From an uncultured Chlorobiota bacterium (GTDB lineage Bacteria; Bacteroidota; Kapaibacteriia; OLB7): 5,964 nucleotides of DNA. The translations under genes and the position numbers were made by a program. How positions within the stretch are numbered: the stretch's first letter is position 1; every line of letters begins with the position of its first letter. The stretch covers positions 1 through 5,964 of the forward strand of contig CAMLOB010000274.1 of NCBI GenBank assembly GCA_946481475.1, in the 5' to 3' direction. This document shows, piece by piece, positions 1 to 5,964 of this stretch. Under the pieces are notes generated by a model. That model was given only the letters and a program-made list of their open reading frames with translations, was not told where the DNA came from and made no database searches.

Positions 1-98
1 GCACGGAGCCTCTCCCCACCACGATGACACCCAAGCCCCGCAACGCGGGGCGACACCACCGATATACCGTCAAACATTTCCTCACCCTCCACAAAACA
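1..98. other. Intergenic segment at the window edge
   Basis: No start or coding pattern is supported here. The segment lies downstream of the leftward 162-residue gene and contains the GC hairpin annotated separately. The gene further left is outside the window. Confidence 0.5.
35..51 (-). terminator. GC hairpin after the 162-residue gene, possible weak terminator
   Basis: A perfect 7-bp inverted repeat (GCCCCGC at 35-41, GCGGGGC at 45-51) with a 3-nt loop lies about 50 bp past the stop of the leftward gene. Read on the minus strand it is followed by TTGGGTG rather than a real U-tract, so intrinsic termination would be inefficient. It may only protect the 3' end or act with Rho. Its position fits a transcript end, but the function is inferred. 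Confidence 0.35.
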
Positions 99-587
99 TC
101 AACGCCCGAACTTCACCAAATGCGGAAGGGGCTCATCAGAGCCTTCAGCCTGATAAGCTTTTCGCCGCCAATGAAAACCGGGCTGAAGATCTTCCAGCTT
201 TAACCCGTCCCGATTCTCAGTAAAGATAAAGTACAGAGTCCCCCCCACACCTCTGCTATAGGCACCAACCGTTATCGTTTCACCATACACCCCTCCCATG
301 AACTCACATCGCAGTGTATATCCGCTGTCACGTATCTCTCCGATAATCTCGTGCAGAAGCACCTGACGAAGGCTGTCTCTGAATGCGGTATCGCACAGAT
401 GAGCGGCATTGATATCCGACCGGTTGCAGATACCTCCCATGCTTGAAGAAGTGGTGATGATGGAATGAACGATCCCGACACAGGTTGAGCACTTGCCGCC
501 GCATCCTCCCATAAACGGAACAAGTGCTGTAGCGATAACAATCATCACCGCAAAAGCCGACCATCCCCTTCCTGATCTATCAAACAT
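99..587 (-). CDS. Hypothetical probable lipoprotein or secreted protein, 162 aa, Cys-containing
   Basis: I do not recognise a family. The N-terminus looks like an export signal: basic n-region (R4, R7), hydrophobic stretch from about residue 11 to 25, then Phe-Met-Gly-Gly-Cys, a loose lipobox with Cys29 as the candidate lipidated residue. If correct, the product is anchored in the envelope. Further cysteines follow at 33, 36, 54, 65 and 94 (C-x3-C-x2-C at the start), which could form disulfides or bind metal. Residues about 65-95 look helical, and about 95-135 look like beta strands rich in Gly, Tyr and Thr; the C-terminus is basic and Trp-containing. The start at 587 is favoured because AAGG sits 6-7 nt upstream in the messenger (AAGGCGGCGAATG). 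The gene lies 154 bp downstream of the large T9SS cargo gene on the same strand but behind its terminator, so co-transcription would need read-through. That it is a gene is fairly likely from length, signal and RBS; its function is unknown. Confidence 0.7.
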   Translation of the reverse strand: MFDRSGRGWSAFAVMIVIATALVPFMGGCGGKCSTCVGIVHSIITTSSSMGGICNRSDINAAHLCDTAFRDSLRQVLLHEIIGEIRDSGYTLRCEFMGGVYGETITVGAYSRGVGGTLYFIFTENRDGLKLEDLQPGFHWRRKAYQAEGSDEPLPHLVKFGR

Positions 588-659
588 TCGCCGCCTTCAG
601 AAAAACTGCATTACTCGGTGAATCCAAAAGTCGGAAAGGGGCCACACATAACCGAAACG

Positions 660-693
660 AAAATCCCCGGAACCACCAGGCCCCGGGGATTTT
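660..693 (-). terminator. Rho-independent terminator of the T9SS cargo gene
   Basis: A perfect 11-bp inverted repeat (AAAATCCCCGG at 660-670, CCGGGGATTTT at 683-693) encloses a 12-nt loop. It lies about 50 bp after the TAA of the leftward 1125-residue gene. On the minus strand the GC core is followed by TTTTCGTTT, the usual U-rich tail. The A/T flanks are symmetrical, so it could also work on the plus strand, but no rightward gene ends here. Confidence 0.85.
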
Positions 694-741
694 CCGTTAT
701 CCCGTTTCCATTGCGGAAGCATTTTCCCCCGCAGAACCGGA

Positions 742-3700
742 TTACTTCGTCACCGTCAGCGTCCGCCCGGCAACTGCCCCGTCGACGTAGAGCTGATAGA
801 AGTACTGTCCCGAAGGCAAGGCGCCGAGATCGCAACGGATCTCATGGTTTCCTGCCGGGAGCTCCCGATCCAGAAGCGTCCGGACCAGACGCCCCTGCAC
901 ATCGTAGAGGTTGATGACGGCCGTGCCGGTACGTCCGGTCGAGAAGGTGATCACCGTCTCGTCCCGAACCGGGTTCGGCGCGTTGCTCAGACCCAGCGCG
1001 ACTCCCGTGCCGTTGTTGACCCCACTCGTCGCGTTGTTGTTCTCCGGGGTCGTTCCTCTGGAGACCGTCCCCTGCTCGCCGCCGATCGTGCCGCCGGCGC
1101 TTCCGGAAGGATCAACCGGTCCGCCGCTCGTCGACATGCTCGCCTCTCCTCCCAGCGTGATCATCAGCATACCGGCCGGTGTGCCGTTGGTGGCGTTGCT
1201 GGTAATCTCCAGATCGGCCTGCGAGGTCCCGGCAGCCTGCGGAATGTAGGTCACCTCCAGGAACTCGCTCTGTCCCGGTGCGATCACCGCACGCGGCAGC
1301 GGGTTGACGTGATAGTCGGCCGCTCCGGTTCCGGTAATCTGAACGTTCCGAATCTCAAGCGGGAACGTTCCGGTGTTTGTGATAATGGCAAACTCACGCT
1401 TGATATCCCCCACTTTAACCGTCGCACCGCCGAACAGCACCGACTTCGGCGTGGCGATCAGGCGGGTTCCGGCCATGCCGCTCAGCGTCACGGTGACGGT
1501 CTCCCCGTTCGAGAGAAGCACTTCCATCGTCGCCGTCCGCATGCCCGGCTCGCTTCCTGCCTCCGGATTGAAAGCAATTCCCAGCTCCAGCTCCTCGGCC
1601 GGATCCAGAATCAGCGGGAAGGCAGGCCAGAGCGTGGCCGGGTCTTCCACAATCTCCACCGAGCCCCCCATGTTGATGACAACCGATTCCACCGTTACCG
1701 GATCGACCGAGCTGTTCGTCAGAAGGACCATGCCGGTGGATCCCGGTCCATCGATGACCGCAGGGGGGAGCGTGACGACTGAAGCGACCTCCAGACCACT
1801 CTCTCCCTTGCCATACATATCCACGTAGTAGGTTCCCCGCTCGGCGACACCCGGCAGGTAGAGGGCCGAATCGTTCGTCTTCACCGCCATCGTTGCCCGG
1901 CGCGACCCGGAACGAGAAGGCGTGAACCGGACGACGACGCTGTCGATCCCTCCCGGAGCCAGGACGTAATCGCCGGTCACCGGATCGGTCGGCGTGTTCG
2001 GGAAGGCCGAGACGATCTCGAAGTCCGACACATCCCCCGCCGAGATGCGAAGCCTGTCGGCATCGATCAGCAGATTGCAGTCGCCCGTGTTCTGCACCCG
2101 GAAGGACTGCGAAGCGGAGGTATTCGGCTCGATGACCGGGAAGACCAGCGGCTCCGGCATTCCCGTTCCGTCTCCGTCGGCGAGAGTGCCGCCGATGCTC
2201 TTACCGAAGAGATCAACCGTCAGCAGACCTTCAATCTCCACCGGTCCTTCGCTGCCGTGATCGAACGATCCGACCTCGGTCCCGGTGAAGTTCTCGCCGT
2301 TGGTCCGCAGGAACAGACGTCCGTAGCGATCCCCTTTCCGCGTCGGCAGATAGGTGATATAGAACGTCCGGGTCTCCCCCGGCTCCAGAACGATCGGATA
2401 GTCCAGCGGTTCGTTCGCCTTGTACGGATTGACGCCCGGCCCTTCCGACAGGAAGTAATCGATCGTCCGCCGGCGATTGCCGAACCCGTCCGAAGCGATC
2501 GGATAGCGGGGCGCCCCCTGGCGAATCTGCGACTCGGTGGCGAAGAACTCGCTTCCGGTAATTTCAAAATCCATCCGGTTGATGTTGGCCACCGTCACTT
2601 TGTAGGTGGTCGGCGAGGCAATGCAGGTGAGGACGTTCCGGAAGAGCGGACTCCCCGAATGAATCTGTCCCCCTTCAACCGAGAACGTGGCCGCAGGGGC
2701 AAGCGAGTAGGCGCGCAGCGTAAACGTCCGGACATCATCCTCGGTCGTCACCACGAGCTGCGCGGTCTGATATCCTGTGCCGGTCGGCTCGAACGTGATC
2801 GTCGGCTCCGATATCTCCCCTCCGTTCAGGTCAGCCGACGTGACGTCGATCCCATACTGTCCGCTCGGATCAATCAGTTGATAGGTAATCTCCGTCGAAC
2901 CGGCCTTCCCATCCTTGCTGATGTTGCCGATCGAGAAGGGACGGAACGTTCCGCTCTCTCCGCGACGGACCTCCTGATTCTCCAGCAGCACATCGCCATC
3001 GGCCATCTTCTCCGTCCCTCCCTGTCCGGCGTTTCCGATCCACTCAAGCCGCGTCACGCCGACGGCGGCAAGAGGATAGGAACGCTCGAAGCCGTTATCG
3101 TCGGTCCCCGTGAGGGTTGCGGCGTGCACTCCGGTCTTCATCGGGGCAAACGTCACCGTCGGCCTGTTCGACTCCCGCTCACCGAGCTTTCCGCTTGCCG
3201 GTGTGATGTTGTAGCTCCCGGCATCGGGTCCGCTGATCCGGTAGGAAAACTCACGGGACTCGCAGGCTTTCGGGCCGAGATTTACGGTGAAAGGCTGAAG
3301 CTCCACGGAACTTCCCCGCATCACCTCGATACGGCTCATCAGCAGATCACCGTTCCCCATTCCGGCAGTCCCTCCCTGTGCCGGATCGCCGGCGATGCCG
3401 ATCTGATCCTGCTCGCAGGGACGAATCGTGTAGAGCGTGTTGTCCGCCAGCGTAATGTTCTTCAGGTTAATCGTGTTGTTGGCCTCTTTCGAGCTGATCG
3501 TGGCCGGATCGCCCGGCGTGATGCTCGCGAAATTCTTCTCAGAGACGGCCGCTCCGATCGTCCCCCCGGTCTTTGCGTTCGATGGCATCGAGATGTAGAA
3601 GAACTCGATCTTGTCCGATCCCTCGTGCAGACGAAGCTGGTAATAGTACGGTCCGCTGACGTCCCGGTTGGCGTGCTCCATCCGGAACTCGATCGTCAGC

Positions 3701-4119
3701 ACCCGCTCTCCCGGCAGCCCCTCGGTCTTGTAGTAGATACCACCGTCGGCGTCGGCGGTCGTCAGCAGGTTGTCCCAGAAAGGAGTGATGACCGGGTAGG
3801 AGGCCTTCTCGTCGAATGCGTTCGACTGATCTCCACGCTTCGGCGTGGTCGGCCCGAGTGTGATCCACCCGTTCGAGCTGACCGAAAAGTCGGTGTAGGA
3901 AGCACCGTCAAAAGTAAATGTGAAGCCGATCGGGAACGTCCCCGCGTTTTCGTTGTCGATGCCCGGTCCCATTGCCTGCGTTGCATCGGACATGTTCACA
4001 GGAGTCCCGGTAGCAGTAGTAAATGTGTAGTCCGACAACTCACACCATGCCGACGCGCCCGGGATCAGCAGCGTCAGGAAAAACAGGAGTACCGGATATA
4101 TAAGTCTTTTGCTGTTCAT
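742..4119 (-). CDS. Large T9SS-secreted multidomain protein with Ig-like (choice-of-anchor D) repeats
   Basis: This 1125-residue protein is predicted to be exported by Sec and then moved through the outer membrane by the type IX system, ending on the cell surface or outside. Seen: a signal peptide at 1-24 (K4/R5, hydrophobic 8-19, Ala-Ser-Ala before Trp25). Residues 28-235 form a beta-rich N-terminal domain with IGFTFTFDG and SSNGWITLG, a pattern common in T9SS cargo proteins. Two related modules follow at about 239-353 and 359-471. About 475-632 is a further beta module; about 633-770, 774-884 and 886-991 look like choice-of-anchor-D/ASH-type Ig folds (QNTG, TNSS and ITNTG strands, then RFTP, FNPE and TYIP). 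Residues 994-1043 are a Gly/Ser/Asn linker, and 1044-1125 are a Por sorting domain with SNAPNPVRDETVITF, INLYDVQGRLVRTL, LPSGQYFYQL and GRTLTVTK. No catalytic motif is visible, so adhesion, matrix or scaffold roles are possible; the ligand is unknown. The first ATG after an AT-rich leader without Shine-Dalgarno fits the phylum, and the signal peptide starts there. It appears monocistronic. Confidence 0.93.
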   Translation of the reverse strand: MNSKRLIYPVLLFFLTLLIPGASAWCELSDYTFTTATGTPVNMSDATQAMGPGIDNENAGTFPIGFTFTFDGASYTDFSVSSNGWITLGPTTPKRGDQSNAFDEKASYPVITPFWDNLLTTADADGGIYYKTEGLPGERVLTIEFRMEHANRDVSGPYYYQLRLHEGSDKIEFFYISMPSNAKTGGTIGAAVSEKNFASITPGDPATISSKEANNTINLKNITLADNTLYTIRPCEQDQIGIAGDPAQGGTAGMGNGDLLMSRIEVMRGSSVELQPFTVNLGPKACESREFSYRISGPDAGSYNITPASGKLGERESNRPTVTFAPMKTGVHAATLTGTDDNGFERSYPLAAVGVTRLEWIGNAGQGGTEKMADGDVLLENQEVRRGESGTFRPFSIGNISKDGKAGSTEITYQLIDPSGQYGIDVTSADLNGGEISEPTITFEPTGTGYQTAQLVVTTEDDVRTFTLRAYSLAPAATFSVEGGQIHSGSPLFRNVLTCIASPTTYKVTVANINRMDFEITGSEFFATESQIRQGAPRYPIASDGFGNRRRTIDYFLSEGPGVNPYKANEPLDYPIVLEPGETRTFYITYLPTRKGDRYGRLFLRTNGENFTGTEVGSFDHGSEGPVEIEGLLTVDLFGKSIGGTLADGDGTGMPEPLVFPVIEPNTSASQSFRVQNTGDCNLLIDADRLRISAGDVSDFEIVSAFPNTPTDPVTGDYVLAPGGIDSVVVRFTPSRSGSRRATMAVKTNDSALYLPGVAERGTYYVDMYGKGESGLEVASVVTLPPAVIDGPGSTGMVLLTNSSVDPVTVESVVINMGGSVEIVEDPATLWPAFPLILDPAEELELGIAFNPEAGSEPGMRTATMEVLLSNGETVTVTLSGMAGTRLIATPKSVLFGGATVKVGDIKREFAIITNTGTFPLEIRNVQITGTGAADYHVNPLPRAVIAPGQSEFLEVTYIPQAAGTSQADLEITSNATNGTPAGMLMITLGGEASMSTSGGPVDPSGSAGGTIGGEQGTVSRGTTPENNNATSGVNNGTGVALGLSNAPNPVRDETVITFSTGRTGTAVINLYDVQGRLVRTLLDRELPAGNHEIRCDLGALPSGQYFYQLYVDGAVAGRTLTVTK
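2707..3405 (-). repeat. Internal duplication in the cargo protein: two related modules of about 115 aa
   Basis: Protein residues about 239-353 and 359-471 begin with the same pattern: I-G-x-A-G, then QGGT, M, (D/N)-GD-(L/V)-L, EV-x-RG-x-S and PF. Each ends with a matching strand block (RPTVTFAPMKTG against EPTITFEPTGTG, followed by a Thr/Glu-Asp stretch). The similarity is at protein level and the copies have diverged, so it is an old duplication of one beta-sandwich unit. Boundaries are approximate. Confidence 0.6.
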
Positions 4120-4157
4120 TATTAATCAGAGTTAAATTAGGTGTAGCGATATAACGA

Positions 4158-4180
4158 ATTGATAACAGACATTGATAACA
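4158..4180. promoter_or_regulatory. Direct repeat ATTGATAACA x2 upstream of the cargo gene, candidate operator
   Basis: The 10-bp word ATTGATAACA occurs at 4158-4167 and 4171-4180, separated by GAC, giving a 13-bp period. It lies 39-61 bp upstream of the cargo start codon, where promoter and operator elements are expected. Read in the gene's direction it is TGTTATCAAT twice, followed by CGTTATATCG, a possible -10-like stretch. I see no good TTTG/TAnnTTTG pair here. The repeat is directly seen; its regulatory role is inferred. Confidence 0.4.
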
Positions 4181-4480
4181 AGAACGGAATCTGTTGTGGA
4201 TGTTTATCGATCCGCCTTTACGTTCTCTTCACGTTGCAAATCCTCCTTCTGATTTCTGACCATATATTCTTTTTGCGGCAAGAGAGCCGCGAAGCGGTCG
4301 CACGTCCGGCAACCGCAGTGTCTTGATGAAAGACGGCATGGAGAAAAGAGAACAGGACAAAAAGGGAAAGGAGACTTCTCGCAGGCAACCACTCGGGATT
4401 GTGCAGGAGAAACCTCCGTTCAGTTTGTTAAACCCATGGAATTCGACGGATTCGCCGAATTGCGGTAAGGACATGGAGAT

Positions 4481-4512
4481 GGGTATGATCGGGTATGACT
4501 GACGGGTACGAC
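4481..4512. repeat. Short degenerate 10-bp tandem repeat
   Basis: GGGTATGATC at 4481 is followed directly by GGGTATGACT at 4491 and, after GAC, by GGGTACGACA at 4504. Three imperfect copies in 32 bp may be a slippage product or a binding-site cluster. No function is evident. Confidence 0.35.
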
Positions 4513-4950
4513 ACATAAAACAGGGTGTTGATGGCGATGGGTAGATCGGGTTTTGTTTCTTCCGTTGTTTGTTCAGGTTCGGTTTTGTATTTCTCTTCTC
4601 CCCTCTCTCTGCAGGCGACCGCCGGTCCGGATCACCCCTCTTCTTCCCTCTCTCGTTGTCAGATCACGAGCTTAATAACCCGCGAGATGGAATTATGATA
4701 CGGAACGGATGAGAATCAGACGTAATAATCTTTTCCATCGAATCTTTTCTCCCTACTCTTACAAGGCTCCGCAGACTTTGCTTCAGAAAGTATCTTTCAC
4801 TATTTCTTCCGTATATCAAGTCGTTTCTTCATCGGTGCACATCCTTCCCGCAACAAGTGTTCCGTACCTGCCTATTACGACACCCGGACAGGCCCAAACA
4901 TCACAGCTCCGGTCGGCGGCGAATGATTATTATGCAAACGCAACTATCAA

Positions 4951-4997
4951 CGTGACGGAGCTTCACGAAAGGCTTTCGATCGTGAAGCATTATCACG
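4951..4997. promoter_or_regulatory. Paired 17-bp dyads CGTGA-N7-TCACG, 30 bp apart
   Basis: Two dyads have the same format: CGTGA-N7-TCACG at 4951-4967 and at 4981-4997. Their spacers differ completely (CGGAGCT and AGCATTA), so the conserved parts are only the arms. The 30-bp offset is close to three helical turns, placing both on the same DNA face, as in cooperative dimer binding. The right arm of the first and left arm of the second also form an 8-bp inverted repeat (GCTTCACG 4960-4967, CGTGAAGC 4981-4988), with CGAAAG-G-CTTTCG nested at 4966-4978, so a folded RNA or cruciform is an alternative. The arms resemble the CRP/FNR-type GTGA...TCAC class, but that class normally has a 6-bp spacer. 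The target gene is unclear; the nearest rightward start is nuoJ, about 580 bp away. Confidence 0.45.
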
Positions 4998-5138
4998 TGG
5001 AATCATAGTTGAGAATTTCTCTGCTGTGAGTGGAGAATCTGAAGGCGGGCTGACGGCAAAAGGTTGCATTGGAGGAGAGGACCGGAATCCATACACGGCC
5101 TCCCGAATCCGTCCCCGGATCTTGATCGGAAGGGAGTA

Positions 5139-5424
5139 ATGACGTTGACTGAACGTCGGGAACGGGGAGAACGGTTCAAGTACCTTGGCTACCGTGTTGT
5201 CCTGAAGGGGAACCGGGCGCGCTTCGGTGCGCATCCGGAGTTGCAGGTATTTCTCCTCGGGACCGACAAGGGCCTCCCTGTCGAGGCCGGTCCGACGGAC
5301 CGGATCTGGGGGATCGGACTGGATGCGCGGCATCCCGACGCAGACAATTCCCTGCCGATGGCGCGAATTGAACCTGCTCGGTTTTGCGCTGATGGAGGTT
5401 CGGACAGAGCGTTCTTCTGCGAAC
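5139..5424 (+). pseudogene. NADAR/YbiA-like N-glycosidase remnant: 5'-truncated and frameshifted
   Basis: Frame 5172-5354 reads through RFKYLGYRVVLKGNRARF, HPELQVFLLGT and DRIWGIGL. The block WRELNLLGFALMEVR then continues one frame over, from TGG at 5359. These motifs, in this order, are the C-terminal half of the NADAR (DUF1768/YbiA) family, proteins of about 150-190 aa linked to ADP-ribose/NAD metabolism and riboflavin-intermediate clean-up. Removing one C at 5355-5356 turns the junction into Asn-Ser-Leu-Arg-Trp and restores the family pattern, so the lesion is a single-base insertion. The N-terminal half, with the conserved acidic active-site region, is not found upstream in any frame I checked; the first in-frame ATG (5139) gives only about 15 unrelated residues before similarity begins. 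No stop follows the last motif in its frame. The identification is strong. Non-function is very likely because of truncation, even if the frameshift were a sequencing error. Confidence 0.8.
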
Positions 5425-5482
5425 CGGACCGGACGAATTTCCGGAAGGAGAGGAGAATCGGGGGAAATCTCACACTCTTCCC

Positions 5483-5514
5483 TTTGCCGGTTCACCCCCG
5501 GTTCGTTAAGTTTG
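5483..5514 (+). promoter_or_regulatory. Bacteroidota-type promoter for nuoJ
   Basis: TTTG at 5483-5486 and TAAGTTTG at 5507-5514 are separated by 20 bp. This matches the Bacteroidota primary-sigma consensus (-33 TTTG, -7 TAnnTTTG) at every defined base with acceptable spacing. Transcription would begin near 5521, leaving a leader of about 57 nt before the nuoJ ATG. The match is seen; activity is inferred. It lies just past the recognisable end of the NADAR remnant. Confidence 0.5.
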
Positions 5515-5577
5515 CCCGATTCCAAACATTCAGATCGTTCACGAAATCCGGGCGCGGCAGTCGCCGCACAGTACAGA

Positions 5578-5964
5578 ATGAATCTCGAACTGATTCTTTT
5601 CACAATACTTGGAGCGCTCGCCATCGGCAGTGCCGTCGGCGTGATCGCCGTCCGCAATCCGATCAGCGCGGCCATGTCGCTGGTCATTCACTTTATCGCG
5701 CTGGCCGGTCTCTACCTGACGCTGAACGCCCTCTTCATGGCGGCCATCCAGGTTCTGGTCTACGCCGGGGCGATCATGGTCCTGGTCGTCTTCGTCATCA
5801 TGCTCCTGAATCTGGGGAGCGAGGAGAAGCTGCGCGAGCGCTTTACCTCGCGCCAGGGGATCGGCATCGCCCTCTCGGTTCTTGTCGGAGGGGCGCTGGT
5901 CTTCACGATCACCCGGGTGGCCTTCAACGCACCGGGCGAGGCGGGACTCCCGCCGGGGGGGAGC
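5578..5964 (+). CDS. nuoJ: NADH-quinone oxidoreductase subunit J (5' part, cut by window end)
   Basis: NuoJ is one of the antiporter-like-module-adjacent membrane subunits of respiratory complex I (NDH-1). It lies between NuoA/H and NuoK and helps couple quinone reduction to proton pumping in the inner membrane. Seen: 129 residues with hydrophobic segments at about 3-25, 29-50, 54-79 and 95-116. The third contains the family signature YAGAIMVLVVFVIMLLNLG (62-80) with the conserved Tyr and Gly, nearly identical to the E. coli segment, whose gene encodes 184 aa; the remaining C-terminal part is beyond the window. The ATG at 5578 is chosen because MNLELILFTILGAL starts the first helix directly as in homologues. 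There is no Shine-Dalgarno sequence, which is normal in this phylum. The reading frame is open upstream to 5206, so longer starts (ATG 5323, GTG 5227) are possible for a gene caller, but that stretch is NADAR remnant. nuoI is not upstream; nuoK and the rest probably follow outside the window. Confidence 0.95.
   Translation, partial: MNLELILFTILGALAIGSAVGVIAVRNPISAAMSLVIHFIALAGLYLTLNALFMAAIQVLVYAGAIMVLVVFVIMLLNLGSEEKLRERFTSRQGIGIALSVLVGGALVFTITRVAFNAPGEAGLPPGGS

Larger units (their letters stand above)
4120..5138. other. AT-richer, gene-poor spacer between divergent genes
   Basis: About 1 kb contains no coding region I can support. Small open frames exist on both strands (up to 99 codons), but none has a convincing ribosome site, a recognisable family, a signal peptide or coding-like composition. 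Base use is visibly less GC-rich than the flanking genes, with pyrimidine-rich runs around 4550-4655. It holds the promoter region of the leftward cargo gene at its left end, a short degenerate tandem repeat near 4481-4512 and the paired dyads at 4951-4997. The right end grades into the NADAR remnant, so part of this stretch may be decayed coding DNA. Confidence 0.55.

Noticed and set aside
2257..4125. Open frame of 622 codons on the plus strand opposite the cargo gene
   Set aside because: It lies antisense to a gene with clear domains. Its translation is Arg-rich with no family pattern, as expected from antisense of a GC-rich gene. Other open frames within 618-4119 are shadows for the same reason.
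4440..4461. AATTCG/CGAATT inverted repeat
   Set aside because: A 6-bp arm pair with a 10-nt gap in AT-rich DNA is easily expected by chance, with no supporting context.
4204..4516. Two overlapping minus-strand frames (62 and 95 codons) and a plus-strand frame of 58 codons at 4326-4502
   Set aside because: All are short, mutually overlapping, without RBS or recognisable motifs.
4951..4997. Calling the dyads CRP or FNR sites
   Set aside because: The arms resemble GTGA/TCAC, but the spacer is 7 rather than the 6 bp of classical CRP sites, and no regulator gene is in the window. Kept only as an unnamed dyad pair.
4709..5008. Open frame of 99 codons on the plus strand
   Set aside because: No ribosome site, no recognisable family, Ser/Thr/Tyr-rich random-looking composition, and it covers the paired dyads. 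Cannot be supported as a gene.
4947..5687. Open frame of 246 codons on the minus strand
   Set aside because: It is antisense to the NADAR remnant and to the start of nuoJ, both identified by family motifs. Its own translation shows no recognisable domain.
1..5964. CRISPR array, tRNA, insertion sequence or attachment site
   Set aside because: No regularly spaced long repeats, cloverleaf, transposase or terminal inverted repeats were found on reading both strands.

Overview
The window looks like chromosomal DNA from a Bacteroidota/Chlorobiota-type bacterium (the Ignavibacteria/Kapabacteria or Rhodothermota neighbourhood is plausible, but I cannot name a species). Three things point there: a very large secreted protein ending in a textbook type-IX-secretion (T9SS/Por) C-terminal sorting domain, start codons mostly without strong Shine-Dalgarno sequences, and a perfect match to the Bacteroidota promoter consensus (TTTG-N20-TAnnTTTG) in front of nuoJ. 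Coding regions are moderately GC-rich.

Layout. Positions 1-98 are intergenic with one small GC hairpin. On the minus strand, 99-587 encodes an unrecognised 162-residue, cysteine-containing probable lipoprotein or secreted protein. A strong 11-bp-stem terminator (660-693) separates it from the main gene, 742-4119 minus, a 1125-residue T9SS cargo protein: signal peptide, an N-terminal beta domain, a duplicated module, several Ig-like/choice-of-anchor-D (ASH-like) modules, a Gly/Ser/Asn linker and the sorting domain. Its upstream region carries a direct repeat of ATTGATAACA with a 13-bp period.

Positions 4120 to about 5138 form a roughly 1-kb, more AT-rich stretch without a convincing gene. It contains a pair of identical-format dyads (CGTGA-N7-TCACG) set exactly 30 bp apart. 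It is followed by the C-terminal half of a NADAR/YbiA-type N-glycosidase gene that has lost its N-terminal half and carries one extra base at about 5355-5356: a pseudogene missing from simple ORF views because the frame breaks in the most conserved block. The remnant's tail holds the putative nuoJ promoter.

From 5578 to the window end is the 5' part of nuoJ, a membrane subunit of respiratory complex I, cut by the window edge. No nuoI lies just upstream, so nuoJ appears to start its own transcription unit. The two halves of the window are divergent: leftward genes for envelope or secreted proteins and a rightward respiratory gene, separated by a decayed spacer. I see no mobile element, CRISPR array, tRNA or rRNA, and nothing that clearly forms a new multi-gene system. 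The most notable signals are the NADAR remnant, the paired dyads and the detached nuoJ.
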